A stretch of DNA of 64,000 nt, from the NCBI GenBank assembly GCA_963662175.1, contig OY759217.1, positions 50,692,108 through 50,756,107 on the forward strand, read 5' to 3'. Each line of letters begins with the position of its first letter. Position 1 is the stretch's first letter. The notes under the pieces are model-generated. The model was not told where the DNA came from. It ran no database searches and saw only the letters and a program-made list of their open reading frames with translations. Position numbers and translations under genes: made by a program. This DNA is from Aradus depressus (Eukaryota > Arthropoda > Insecta > Hemiptera > Aradidae). This document shows positions 11,053 through 21,658 of the stretch, piece after piece.

Positions 11053-11194
11053 TTGATATAGGTATATTAATAAAATTAAAAACAGAGATTTTTCCTATCT
11101 TTAAAATATCAAAATACATAATTATAAGTAATTAATTAATTTTGTTGTGAGAACGAAAAACTAATTGAATAGTTCGTGCTGGGGACGACTTTTT

Positions 11195-11520
11195 ATTAAC
11201 TACCCATAGTTTAAAGGAAATTACATAATTGTTTAAAAATTCGATGTTGAGTTTTAACCGGAATTTCATTTTTTTCAAACCAAAAACACAACGTTAGTCC
11301 TTATGTGCCTCTGAACACGATAACTCCTGATTTGAATTAATGTATCAAAACGTAATCTTATATGTGAGACGGAATAACAGGAGGGGGGATTAGAGAGGGG
11401 ATTAACTCATAAACCATAATAACTGCCCATGTCAACCTATCAATATGAAATTTTATAGAAGAGATATCAGTTGTTGAGTAAGAAATATATTATTTATTTT
11501 CAGCCTCGGTCGACATTTTT
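11195..11520 (+). repeat. Family A copy
   Basis: It shows a degraded start (CCATAGTTTAAAGGAAATTA), block 1 (AAATTCGATGTTGAGTTTTA), a degraded block 2 (TAATGTATCAAAACG), block 3 (AACTGCCCATGTCAACC) and a TTTTCAGCC stretch. A block 4 remnant (GAACGAAAAACTAATTGAAT) lies just upstream at 11151-11170. Confidence 0.65.
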
Positions 11521-11760
11521 AATTTTCTACATCAGATAGAAAAAAAAATGAAATAGACAATTTTTTTAAATTTTTTTTTACCTGATTAAAGTTACTGGTA
11601 CTTAGGTAACCCTAAAAATGGTAGGTACCTACCTAATGTGTTACCTAAGTAAGATTATAGTGAGATTTTCATCATTTTACCCTTTTAGACAAGAAACCAA
11701 GGTAAAAGCTTTCATGAAATATTCATTATATTTAGGTAAAGTCCATTTTTCTAAGGAAAA

Positions 11761-11785
11761 TGGGGGGGGGGGGGGGGGGGGGGGA
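11761..11785. repeat. Poly-G tract
   Basis: An almost uninterrupted run of about 23 G. Similar runs occur at about 23415, 27482, 37778, 43460 and 45828, and C runs at 29731 and 49400. Such tracts are unstable and the length in the assembly may be inexact. Confidence 0.9.
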
Positions 11786-11825
11786 GGAGCTATGAAAAAA
11801 GTAGGTATTTAATATTAACTAAACT

Positions 11826-12345
11826 AGCCGGTCATCCCGGTGTTGCTCGGGACTATCTTTGCATTATTTTGCACATAACAGTTACTGTGCCGGTACTATC
11901 GAAGACATGGTCTCAAAAGATTCTAAGCAGGAACTGTGTGAATACGATAAATCGATATACACCCCAAATTATATAACTTCATAAGGGCGGCACTAATTGA
12001 TTTTTAGCCAAATCTCTACTTCACAGGATTTCTAAAAAATAAAAATAAAATTCTCCAATAAATAAAAAATATATATAAATTATTCAAAAATTTCATGGAT
12101 GTGGATACGATATTCATGTAGCCCATCTCTCACAACTGGGAGAACGGAGTGTGTGAGGATGGACAACTTATCCCCTCTCTGGAGTTGAAGAGGGGTGACT
12201 TTCCTTTCTTACTTTCCAATTTTGTAATATCTACATCTTCCTACTTTTATGGGTGGAGTTGCCCCACATGAGTCTTCTTACTTAAATTAGTAATTTCAGT
12301 TACTAATTTTTACTAAATTATGGGTTTTTGTAGAGAGCCTGATGA
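11826..12345. other. Repeat debris without a gene
   Basis: It begins with ACTAGCCGGTCATCCCGGTG TTGCTCGGG, a motif resembling the ACCCGGCGTTGCCCGGG signature near 26170. A family A scrap follows at 11940-12010 (CATAAGGGCGGCACTAATTG). The remaining 330 bases show no feature. Confidence 0.45.
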
Positions 12346-12346
12346 T

Positions 12347-12400
12347 GGGGCAATCTCAAGAACCGGCTAACAGAAAATAATAAAATCTGTGAGAGCTCAG
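12347..12400 (+). other. Degenerate hammerhead-like motif
   Basis: CCTGATGATGGGGCAATCTC is followed by AAGAACCGGCTAACAG. The CUGAUGA-U-GGG start has the same layout, including the extra U, as the hammerhead motifs elsewhere in the window. The GAA after helix II is not clean and helix II is weak (GGG with CUC), so this is at best a decayed relative. Confidence 0.35.
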
Positions 12401-12410
12401 ACTATATTTT

Positions 12411-12655
12411 TATTATACATCTTTTGAATTAATCACTTCTCACTATATCAGACATCTAACCACTCTTTAACCCATATATGCCCACTATATCAGACATCTA
12501 ACCACTCTATAACCCATATATGCCCACTATATCAGACATCTAACCACTCTTTAACCCATATATGCCCACTATATCAGACATCTAACCACTCTATAACCCA
12601 TATATGCCCACTATATCAGACATCTAACCACTCTTTAACCCATATATGCCCACTA
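12411..12655. repeat. 42-bp array with an 84-bp higher-order pattern
   Basis: Five copies of a 42-bp unit (CACTATATCAGACATCTAAC then CACTCTTTAACCCATATATG CC) span about 12440-12650. Units alternate between CTCTTTAACC and CTCTATAACC, giving an 84-bp dimer period. The lead-in (12411-12460) is duplicated at 13640-13692, on the far side of a Jockey LINE fragment. Confidence 0.9.
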
Positions 12656-13100
12656 TTTTTTTTTTTTATTTTTTTTTTAATTTTAAGTAATCTTTTAGGA
12701 AACTACTCTTAGTGACTCATTCTAACTGGGAAAAATGTTAAAAAAATTATACCTGTGCATTTAGTATGCAAATTAGGCTGTTGCGAAAACGCAACCCCGG
12801 GCATTAGGAGAGTCATTTTCCTATTAAACTACTTGTTAAATAAAAATGTATAAAATAAGAATTTTATTTGAAATAAAAAATTTAAAAAATGTATAAATAA
12901 CAATAGCTTTATATATTCAATCGATTTTTTTTAAAAAGTAGGTAACTTTAAAGACTTGTTAATTTAATTTTCACCGTATAAAATACAATATTATTAAAAA
13001 AAAATATACCTATAATAATAAACTTATTTTAATAATATTACTATAATAATACATAGCTTTGTCAAAAAAAAATTTATGAATAATAAAAAATACTTACCAG
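12656..13100. other. AT-rich stretch without a gene
   Basis: It has T-rich and A-rich runs and no recognisable feature. It ends at the 5'-truncated end of the LINE fragment that follows. Confidence 0.4.
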
Positions 13101-13487
13101 CTGACACCTCTCCTCAAGCACTCTCAGCTCCCCCTCCATCTCAAGAGGCTCGTCTATACGATGCTTATCAGGCCCATGTGGATTTAGGGCTGCGCTATCT
13201 GGGGTTCTGCCTCAGATTCTCAAATAAAACGTTTTCCAACATTTCAGATTCGGAACTTAAGAACAATCACCAATGCGCCCTGGTTTGTCCGAAATAAAAC
13301 TGTACACAATGATCTTGAGATCCCTGAGGTGAACAAATGTATGCCTATTTGCTACGCCAGTTTGCTGCGGACCATGCAAGATCATCAAAACCCTCTGCTA
13401 CATGCCATCCCTCTCCACCTGCCTCCGCCAAGACCAGAACGTCGTCTGAAGAGGAAGCACCATAGCGACCTTAACCAAGAGGACTGA
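13101..13487 (+). pseudogene. Jockey-type LINE ORF2, C-terminal fragment
   Basis: The frame through 13101-13487 encodes the end of a Jockey-type reverse transcriptase. It reads KRLVYTMLIRPMWI, then an in-frame TAG at 13185-13187, then GCAIWGSASDSQIKRF and LRTITNAPWFVRNKTVH. The NAPWFVRN motif with a following DLEIPEV is the conserved thumb and tail of Jockey ORF2. The native stop is TGA 13485-13487, followed by a short 3' UTR. Everything upstream is missing, which is typical 5' truncation during target-primed insertion. One nonsense codon shows it is dead. Confidence 0.88.
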
Positions 13488-13639
13488 CGTTGGTTACCCG
13501 CCTCATTCAAGTGCCACATGTTTTGTTTTATTCGATTTTAGCACAATTGAATGTACATTGTACAAAAATTGCCAATGAATGAGGAAAAAATAAAAAAATA
13601 TATTCTGAATAATAAAACGAATAAAATTTATATTTTTTT

Positions 13640-13840
13640 ACTATATTTTTATTATACAGCTTTTGAAATAATCACTTCTCACTATACCAGACATCTTCAC
13701 ATTAATGAATGTTTCGACATGAAATTTTGTATGTGGATTCAAAAATTCGTTATCAAGACATCTCTAGATTTTCAACTAAATTGATAAATTGATTTCAGTT
13801 GTAGATCAAAAGCTTTGTTTATTAATTCATGGTGGGGACC
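13640..13840 (+). repeat. Duplicated array lead plus family A scrap
   Basis: 13640-13692 repeats the lead-in of the 42-bp array (ACTATATTTTTATTATACAG, CACTTCTCACTATACCAGAC). A family A segment follows (ATGAATGTTTCGACATGAAA at about 13705) and ends in CATGGTGGGGACC. Confidence 0.65.
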
Positions 13841-14274
13841 AATTTCAGATTTGTCCGTAATTATGCGAAGTCTTTTACGAAAATGCGGGTCATCTCGTAT
13901 CCCACAAAGACGGAACAGTTGGCAACCCTCCAGAGCTTGGTAATGCAGATACTACTGACACAGTGGCCACTAACTGTCCTCAGGTTTACATGACCGCAAT
14001 TAGTTGGGTTCGCTTTGCCGCTCGCACCACACATCTGTTGTTTGTTTGCCGCCCGTACACTCTGTGGGCTTTGCCGCCGGTATTACCTCCTCTGTCCTCC
14101 CCTCATTTACACAAGGTTAGTTGCCAAGTTTCTTGCCTGACACGCTTCGAACACCACCTCATCCAAACTAATTCTACTCAATGTTTGATCTTTAAGCAAA
14201 TTGCAATGAAATTGACCACCCTTAGGCGCAATACCGCTCCGTACAGTCAAAGCTGGAGCAGCGGAATTTGAAGA
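13841..14274. other. Unassigned, moderately GC-rich spacer
   Basis: This stretch is less AT-rich than its surroundings. An open frame at 13963-14271 has no recognisable domain. It contains GTTTGCCGCCCGTACAC and TTTGCCGCCGG, echoing the motif at 1597. No function is assigned. Confidence 0.35.
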
Positions 14275-14276
14275 TA

Positions 14277-14768
14277 CAGTGGAGCGTCGTTAATCCGAAT
14301 CGATCGGGACCGGGACCCATTCGGATTACAGAATTGTCCGGATTTTCAAATATGCTTTCAATAATTGTATACATACGTATATGTATCGACTAGAGGATAC
14401 ATGACGCTCGGGAGACTACTGTATTGCAAAATAGAGGCTGAAGGGTTCGAAAAATACAATACACTAAATATTTTAATAAAGTATATTGAATAAGAACATG
14501 TACATTAGGTAATTTAGATCAGTAACTCTACAATACTTCTTAGAAAAGAAAACAAGAATCTACAGTAATTAATGGAAACTTACTGGGTAAAAAAGTCCTT
14601 AATTGTTTTTTTTACAAGAGTTGACGTACGTTTCTTTGTAGCCATGTCTCTCAGTCTTTTAAGAAGTACGAGTTGTGTCGCCGTCCCCTCAGGTTGTCTC
14701 TCTAACCACACACTTCCCATATCCCACCTGCTCTGATTTTTGACGTCCGGATTTCCGACGCTCTACTG
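14277..14768. mobile_element. pogo/Tigger-like MITE
   Basis: The ends are CAGTGGAGCGTCGTTAATCC and, reverse-complemented, CAGTAGAGCGTCGGAAATCC. That gives imperfect inverted repeats of about 24 bp flanked by TA on both sides (14275-14276 and 14769-14770). CAGT ends and a TA target are hallmarks of the pogo/Tigger branch of Tc1/mariner. The 492-bp interior has no transposase frame. A solitary terminal fragment of the same family lies at 27220-27290. Confidence 0.85.
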
Positions 14769-14939
14769 TACCTGAAAAATCATTCCGTTTATGAAAATTT
14801 CCATATTTTCAGATATTCCGTTAAAGGAGGTAAAGAGAGCAAATACCTTTTTTTTTTTAAAAAAAAAGTGATTGTATTATCAGATTTTAACAAATGTATA
14901 CGGAAAAATAATAAATTTAAACTGTTTTTCATATGTGAG

Positions 14940-15165
14940 AGTAATATGTGGGACGAGATTTATCATATAAATAAAAGACGTTGTCTTCCCACTGTTTTAT
15001 TTTAGACCAGAACCGATTTTGGACGCAACGGCGTCATCATCAGTGCTTCATCCCACCCACACAGCACAGCGGTTTAACCTGATGAGTATGATGATGACGC
15101 TGTTGCGTCGAAAACCGGTTCTGGTCTCAAATAAAAAAGTGGGAAGACAATGTATTTTATTTCTA
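14940..15165. mobile_element. Hairpin element HP-2, copy 1 (inactive ribozyme motifs)
   Basis: Inverted arms run from about 14969 and to about 15165, with GACGTTGTCTTCCCACTGTT on the left and its complement on the right. Each arm carries a hammerhead-like motif with a damaged core. On the minus strand of the left arm, CTGATGA is present but the GAA is CAA. On the plus strand of the right arm, the first core base reads A instead of C. The ACCGGTT helix III is retained. This is an old copy of the family seen intact at 32 kb. Confidence 0.8.
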
Positions 15166-15170
15166 AGATA

Positions 15171-16480
15171 AACTAATTTTATTATAATTGTTAAATTATT
15201 ATTTTTTCAAGAATATATAATAGGGAAAATTAAATAAGAATATTTTTCAGAATTTAATAAATTTTCTTGTACTCACTTATTATCCGGTATTTATTCATTC
15301 ATTTTATTTATTTTAAATTATTTTTTACCATTATTGTAATTACTAATCACTTATGTGCAGGCCCGGATTTAGAAATTTGCCGCCCCTAGGCAGTTGCGGA
15401 AACTCTACTAGTTAATATCTGTTTATGATCTTCTAAGAAGAATCCTCACTGGACCGGTTATTTCAACAGACACCAAGATATTATAGAAGTCAAAAATACA
15501 ACCTGTGAAAGACGTGGAGAAGAAAATCCAAAGGTCTAGTGCACCCTCAAGACGTCAGGTGGTTAAACTAATTTAATAAGTTTAACCAAAACTCAACAGA
15601 TGTCGCTCATTATACATTAAAATAAAAAGGCCGCAACACATTGATTTTTAGCCAAATCTGTAAAAGGTAAATGCTGGTTTTTAAAAAGGGGGCCTAACTT
15701 CAAAAAGTCCGTCAGAAGCTTCATAAAGTTAGCAGTTCACTGAAGTTCACTCCCGGTGAGCCACCAGCTTTTATCATTTTGTAATATGTTTGCTCTTTAC
15801 TTAATAAATTCTAATTTGAATAGAAAAAGAAAAAAAGTATATAAAAGTTGGAAATTGGGAAAAGTCTCAGACATGGAGGCTAACAAAATATCTAATATAG
15901 GTAGGTACTCTTTGAAATTAGATAGCGTCTGAGCTCTTATAAAATGGCTGCCTCCAGAGAACTTCAAAACTCTACTTTTCAATTACATTATTAACAAACT
16001 CTTTTAACATTCAATATTAGAAATTCTTCTTTATGAAGGAAAAATAAATAAATATAACCAGCTGTAGTAGCGGGCGTGGCCCGGAGGAGTTACAGAACTG
16101 TGTACAAGGCCAATACCTAGCATAGGATTTGGAGTTTGAGCAGCAAAGGTCATCAGCGTCCGGTATATATTTGGCGTATCAAGCTTGATGATTAATAGAA
16201 AAAAAAAAAATGTGTGGCAAATCTGTATCTGTACAATTTCAAGGTCCAATCCTCCAATTCGATATTTCTTTATTATTATTTTTTTTCATAACAAACAGCA
16301 GTAGCAGTAAAAATATAGACACACGGGAATACATAAGCATATTTACAAAAACATGCATTCAACAGAATATACATAATATTTTATATAGGTACTCATACAC
16401 ACATATCTCATATAGATATGAATAATAAGCAAAAAATAAATAAATATAGATAATAACCTATAGCCTTTCTTTATTTTATT
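15171..16480. other. AT-rich region, no gene recognised
   Basis: GGCCCGGATTTAGAAATTTG at about 15361 echoes the TTTGCCGCCC duplication at 1597. A family A scrap (CATTGATTTTTAGCCAAATC) is near 15637. All open frames here are short and low in complexity. Confidence 0.4.
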
Positions 16481-16735
16481 TTTTTATTTTTTTTTACTTG
16501 TATTTTTTTATTTTTTTACTATTATTATTTACCCTTCTTTCTATTTTATTCCCTCATTCTTCCCTTTCCCCTCCTTATTCTTTTCTTTCTTTTCCTCCCT
16601 TTTCCCCCCTTTTTCTTTTTCCTTTCCCCCCCTATCCTTTTTTCTTTCCCTTTTCCTCCTCTTTTTTTAAAATTTTTTTTATTTATTTTTTTATTTTTTT
16701 TTATTTTTATTTTTTTTTTGTTTTCCAATTCATAT
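16481..16735. repeat. Pyrimidine-rich low-complexity tract
   Basis: About 250 bases are almost pure C and T on the plus strand. It opens frames of repetitive Phe/Pro/Ser (plus) and Lys/Arg/Gly (minus) that are not believable proteins. Confidence 0.85.
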
Positions 16736-16929
16736 GTACATAAACATAGCCCACGCGCACATACGCATATACCCCTCACATAAATTTATATAAGACATAA
16801 TACAGAAAAAATACAAAAATATAAGCAGCAAATATACATATATAGTCACCTTTTTTTTAGAAGTGCGAACTTAAATTAGATTAGATTTTGGTCAAAATTG
16901 AGGGCACTTTATTTTGAGCCCTAAATACA

Positions 16930-17305
16930 TTATACAACATACCGGTTATATTTATGATCTAATCAAAAATGTTTTCAAATAAAAATGGTAGAGACAACTA
17001 AAACATATATTTTATAAGATACAGATTTTTTCCAGGTTTTTGAGATAAATGCCGAAAATCGTCCTGAAATGTCATATTGTAACCAATTTTTGCACATGTT
17101 TCCTTCATTTACCTGAAAATGGTTAGTCCTATCGAAAAAATAGTTCTTACAAAAAATGTTTCTTATAACATTTCCAATCGCTTTGTGTCCTCAGATTTGA
17201 GTTAGGACCAATGTGATGAAAGTTAGAGCGCCTCAATTAACGTAAAATAAATTGTTTTAGGAAATATTTTAAAATAATTTTTAATGTATCGTTTATCAAC
17301 GAATT
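16930..17305 (+). repeat. Interspersed repeat family D
   Basis: It is homologous to 3830-4210 along most of its length, with ACCGGTTATATTTATGATCT, ATGCCGAAAATCGTCC and GGTTAGTCCTATCGAAAAAA as landmarks. Confidence 0.7.
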
Positions 17306-17359
17306 ATAATATATTTTTGTATTATTATTAGTTTTTATAAAAACTTAACACAAAAACTT

Positions 17360-17512
17360 TGCCGATATAAAGAATTTATCGACACGAAATTTAATATATG
17401 GATTCAGATGTCCCTGAGTGCGAACACTGGGGAAGTACATAGCCGGTGTTTCACCGACGATCATTTTCTTACTGATTACTAAACTTTCTCTATACTTTGT
17501 GGGGAAGAAAAA
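17360..17512 (+). repeat. Family A scrap with both boundary motifs
   Basis: A block 2-like stretch (TTATCGACACGAAATTTAAT) is followed by CTGGGGAAGTACATAGCCGG and TGTTTCACCGACGA. Close behind comes CTATACTTTGTGGGGAAG, half of the boundary palindrome, so the two ends of the element lie next to each other. Confidence 0.65.
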
Positions 17513-17999
17513 AAAAAATACCTAAACGAGTAACTATGGTACGTAACTTAAACTATTGCTCAGGTCTAAATACACAAAGGGTCTCCCATTCTTCTGTATG
17601 AAGTCCAGACTCCCCGTACATCATTTTCTTCTTCCTTGTATTTCCTCCCCTACTCTCAACAGCGAATTTATCAGACAATAGGGAAGGGTTTTGCCTTATA
17701 TTCAGAAAGGAGGATGTACATAAATTATTCCAAACCTATTTGCAAATACACATTCAGAGCCAAACAAGAACCTCCGAAGGCTGTTCTTTGTGCCTAGACA
17801 GCCTTTTAGGGGAAGACAACCTTATTTAAGTATTGTGGGTGATAGGTGGAGTACATACTACAGAGGGGGCGGATCAGTTGCCATGTATGGGGTGCAGCAT
17901 ATATCCTAAACATTGGAACTTGGATCCTAGCCTAATTTTATACTATAATCTGGATTGCGATGAAGGCTTTCTGGATTAATATTTATATTAAAGTTCAGT
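17513..17999. other. Spacer, nothing recognised
   Basis: No repeat, RNA gene or convincing ORF is visible in these roughly 490 bases. Confidence 0.35.
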
Positions 18000-18148
18000 A
18001 TTATTTGCAGTCAAGTCCCGATGTGAAGCCCTTTAGGAGGACATCTATTAATTTTCAACAGAATTGACCTTGGAATAGGGGATGGCTCAGTCCAAAAAGC
18101 ATAATAACTCTCGATGTAACGAATGTATGAGGATTCATAAATTCCTCA
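18000..18148 (+). repeat. Family A, left part interrupted by piggyBac
   Basis: GGAGGACATCTATTAATTTT, then ATAACTCTCGATGTAACGAA (block 3), run up to the piggyBac TTAA at 18149. The matching right part resumes at 22057 with CATTAATTCGCGCTGGGGAT, showing that piggyBac landed inside an existing family A copy. Confidence 0.75.
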
Positions 18149-18553
18149 TTAACCCTGGAGCGGCCTAAATATCTCACAGATAATATTTTTGTTTATATAT
18201 TTAAAACTTAAACGGGTAGTAGTTTGGCCACGCCCCTTCTTGTATCCTCCTAGCTCAACCCCTACTACCGTTCAGTGTCATTACATCTGTTTTGAGGTCT
18301 ACATGCGAAGAGTGGAGGGCATTTTTATCTGTGGGATAATTGCGCCTGATGAAGTAAGTATTACAATTTGTTTATATTTTAAAATTTTTCACTTAGTTAA
18401 TTTCTGTATGAGAAATAAATATGCGTGGCTAGGAAAATTTATTAGTATAAATGATTTCCACCATCAGAACTGCATATAATCTCAGAGATAATTGCGACTA
18501 TCTATGTGATTTTTTTTTTCTAGGATGAACACTAACACTTTATTCAATTTTGA

Positions 18554-20182
18554 ATGTCCAAAAGACATCGAGCGACTTCACCAACTCCTACAAGAAAAAG
18601 TGATGTGGAATCAGACGTTTCCGATGGAGAATGTGAGACAGATGCATCTATTTGTCTAGAGGAACGTGAAGGAGACTCAGAGACAGAGGAAGACGACATG
18701 GATTCAGAACCAGAAGATTCTAACGAAAGAGAAGGCTTCTACATAGCCACAGTTAAACAAAACAAAAAAATCCAAGAAGTTATAGAGTGGAAGAAAACTC
18801 CTTTTAACATCAGGAAAAAAAAAGCTAGTAGAAACATTCTCGTTCAACTACCAGGAGTAAAAGCTAGAGCTAGAAATGTGACCGGTGTACTCCATACATG
18901 GAATTTACTTTTTGATGGATCAATGATTACCCTTATCGTCAAATATACGAATCAATATATAGGATTTATTCAGAGGTCATTTACTAGAGAAAGGGATGCT
19001 CCCCTAACGGATGAAATAGAAATTAAAGCATTAATTGGGCTATTGTATCTTGCTGGTGTATATAAAGCAAACAGGCTCAATCTAGAAGAATTGTGGGATT
19101 GCCACGGAGATGGATTAGATAAATTCCTGCCTAAGGTTTGATGATCGAGAGACGAGGAAGGAAAGAAAACAATCAGACCGAATTACAGCTATTAGAGAGC
19201 TGTTTGAATGTTTTGTTGCCAACTCTCAGGCATCATGTTCTCTTGGTGCGAACACTACCATTTATGAAATGCTTGTAGGATTTAGGGGGTGTATATTTAG
19301 ACAATACATACCTTCCAAACCTAGAAAATATGGAGTTAAAATTTATAGTTTGGTAGACGCAAAACTTTACTACACTTACAACATGGAAATTTATCCAGGA
19401 AAGCAACAACGTGGGATGTTTGAATTAAGCAACAGTCCAAAAGACGTTGTAAAAAGGCTCGCCCGACCAATATATAACACTGGACGTAACATAACTATGG
19501 ATAATTGGTTCACCGATTATAATTTGATCAAAGATCTTGCAGAAAAGAGATTGACTGTTGTAGGAACGTTAAAAAAAAATAAACCCCAGATCCCACAAGA
19601 ATTTAAATATGTAAAAAATCGGTGAGTTTGCTCTCTTCTATGTTTGGCTTCACCAAGGATTCGACGTTAGTTTCCTACGTTCCTAAAAAAGGGAAAAATG
19701 TACTACTCATATCCAATCTTCATGACGACGATGAAATAGATCCTACAAGCGGTGACCATAAAAAACCATCTATTATAACTTTTTATAATGATACTAAAGC
19801 TGGCGTTGATGTAGTAGATCAAATGAGTGAAACATACAACGTATCTCGCAAATCAAATCGTTGGCCGATGACAGTATTTTATTCGTTGGCCCTGAATGTG
19901 GCAGCGATAAACGCTAGAGTACTCTACGTCGGAAATCGCAATGTTTCTAAATCACGTCGGTCATTCCTAAGAGAACTTGCTAATGAGCTGATACATGATC
20001 AGATTGAACGTCGTAGCAACACTAATGGAAGAGGTATCTCCACTGAACTCCAAGAAAAGATAACAAATATGAAAAATGTATTAAAAAGAAAGAGAGAAGA
20101 AAATAATGACCTTATTGATGAAGAAGTTGAGAGAAATAATTATTTCTCTCAACATTATAATGTACCTGAAGTAAATAAATGA
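18554..20182 (+). pseudogene. piggyBac transposase (DDE_Tnp_1_7), frameshifted
   Basis: Three overlapping frames make one transposase. The first (from ATG 18554) has an acidic Ser/Glu/Asp-rich N-terminus, then the domain start, up to LDKF. A deletion of some 15 codons plus a frameshift near 19130 follows, since the next frame resumes at CLRFDDRETRKERKQSDR. The second frame carries the first two catalytic Asp motifs, YSLVDAKLYYTYNM and MDNWFTDYNL. A one-base shift in an A run near 19612 leads to the third frame with SSMFGFTKDS, the third catalytic motif AGVDVVDQM and KSNRWPM. The frame ends early at 20182 because of the insertion, so the Cys-rich tail is detached. Confidence 0.92.
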
Positions 20183-20340
20183 TTTATTACCAAAAATATA
20201 TGTACAACTGTTTTATGTACCTATTTTTTTACTGTTAATAACTAACTTCAAGCTGTAGCGAACAACGACGGTATCGCAGAAGCGGACAAAAATACAAATA
20301 TAAACAGACTGTTATAAATTGTATCTATATAATAGAGAGT

Positions 20341-20676
20341 TATTATGACTCACGCCCGGGCTTCAACTACGAGGTCATATCGCCTACTACCAGAGCCACT
20401 CCTTTATCACTCTGGTGGACATGAGCCCGACTCTACTGTGGGAGTCCGAAATTCTGCCTACCCTAAATTTTTATTCACCTAGGGCCAGGGGTCTTTAACG
20501 AGTACTTGACATCGCACAGGCTCGGGACCATCGCTTAGCATCCAATCATGAAGAACGGCCTGCTTAAGTTTATTTTACCTCACAGATAAAATAAACTAAG
20601 GGCCTCGGCCGGGTTTCGAACCCACGATCTTGAGCTCAGAAGGCAAGCACGCATACAACTGAGCTACCGGCGCCCC
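20341..20676 (-). mobile_element. SINE-A, near full length
   Basis: On the minus strand it starts at the GGGGGCGCCGGTAGCTCAGT head, has box B GGGTTCGAAACCC, then the SINE-A body (GGACTCCCACAGTAGAGTCG) and ends GAAGCCCGGGCGTGAGTCAT. It is about 336 bp and colinear with the 10621 copy. Its box B is better preserved there than in any other copy except 56196. Confidence 0.92.
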
Positions 20677-20832
20677 CCAGTTTGTGTGTGTATTGACGAA
20701 CATTTTAACAAAAAGAAATATTTGTGAAATATTATAAATAATGATAACATAATTTTATTATGTGAATAAAATATGTTTTTTTTTTCAACAAACTTGCATA
20801 CTATCGTTATTGATAAGAAACTATTTTTTTTG

Positions 20833-21017
20833 ATCCTATTATATATTTGATGCATATTAGCCATATCTCTCTAACGGTGGTAAATATACCAGTTACTTAC
20901 AACATCCATGGGCCTGGGAGGAAAAACTATTTAAGATAACAGAACACTCTCAAGGACAGGATTCGAACCCGCACACCATGCGACTCAAGCTCTACGCTGT
21001 AGTCCCGCACGGGCCTT
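20833..21017 (-). mobile_element. SINE-B, minus strand
   Basis: The minus strand reads GGCCCGTGCGGGACTACAGC (head), GGGTTCGAATCCTGTCC (box B), CCCATGGATGTTGTAAGTAA and GGCTAATATGCATCAAATAT. Each segment aligns with the 9056-9242 copy. Confidence 0.85.
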
Positions 21018-21493
21018 ATTTTGTAAGACCTATTGTTGTAATAGCACTGTATAAAACAACGTTGATGACTGTTGTTCTTCGACGTAACGAAGACTCTACA
21101 GCTAGAGGGGGCCGCATAGTGGGGCAATTCACCAACTTAGCACGAAAAAATTCAAATTATGAAACTCTCACTAGAAAGAGATGGGAACAATTGGTATTGG
21201 AAGTAAACTAGTTGTAGACATTGAACCCAAGAGGTGGGCCTCCGTTGTTTACAATAAGTGGGCAAAGCCGGCATGTAAACACAGGAAAGCCACGTCATTA
21301 TCTTTACACATCAGTTTCTGACAGTGGTACAGTGCCGTTCATTTATTTTTCAAACCTTAGCTAATATGTCTGATTCAGGAGAAGCTAAGTGAATATACTA
21401 TATATTGTTTAAATTGCCCAAATAGTGCATAAATTAGTTAAATTCAATACATACATTTGTTTATTGGAGATCTTACATTCTGAAAGGCGCCCT

Positions 21494-21658
21494 CATTATA
21501 ATGTACCTGATGGCAGCAAAAGACGAACATGTGATACTTGTCGTTGTGAAAAAAGAAACAGAGTTACCAAATATATGTGTCAAATGTGTTCCAAGTTCAT
21601 CTGTTTGGAGCATTCCAGAAATATTTGCCTTTCGTGCAATTCACTTATTTTACAATAG
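21494..21658 (+). pseudogene. piggyBac C-terminal cysteine-rich domain, detached
   Basis: After HYNVPDGSKRRT the frame shows CDTC, CQMC, then FICLEH and CLSC before the stop at 21656-21658. This CxxC...CxxC...CxxH...CxxC pattern is the zinc-binding C-terminal domain that piggyBac transposases use to bind their ends. It is separated from the catalytic part by the 1.3-kb insertion and has no start codon of its own. Confidence 0.88.

Larger units (their letters stand above)
20153..21510. mobile_element. 1.3-kb insertion inside piggyBac with 17-bp flanking repeats
   Basis: CATTATAATGTACCTGA occurs at 20153-20169, inside the transposase frame, and again at 21494-21510, where the Cys-rich tail resumes. 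Reading across the duplication, HYNVPE on the left and HYNVPD on the right are the same codons. The intervening 1.32 kb holds a SINE-A and a SINE-B, both minus, and unassigned sequence. A 17-bp duplication fits a target-primed retroelement. A second, independent piggyBac fragment placed by recombination is the alternative. Confidence 0.75.

Noticed and set aside
16498..16779. Overlapping Phe/Pro and Lys/Gly-rich ORFs
   Set aside because: Polypyrimidine tract read on both strands.
20153..21510. An intron joining the piggyBac exons
   Set aside because: The duplicated 17 bp and the SINEs fit an insertion, and no consistent GT/AG pair restores the frame at the duplication.
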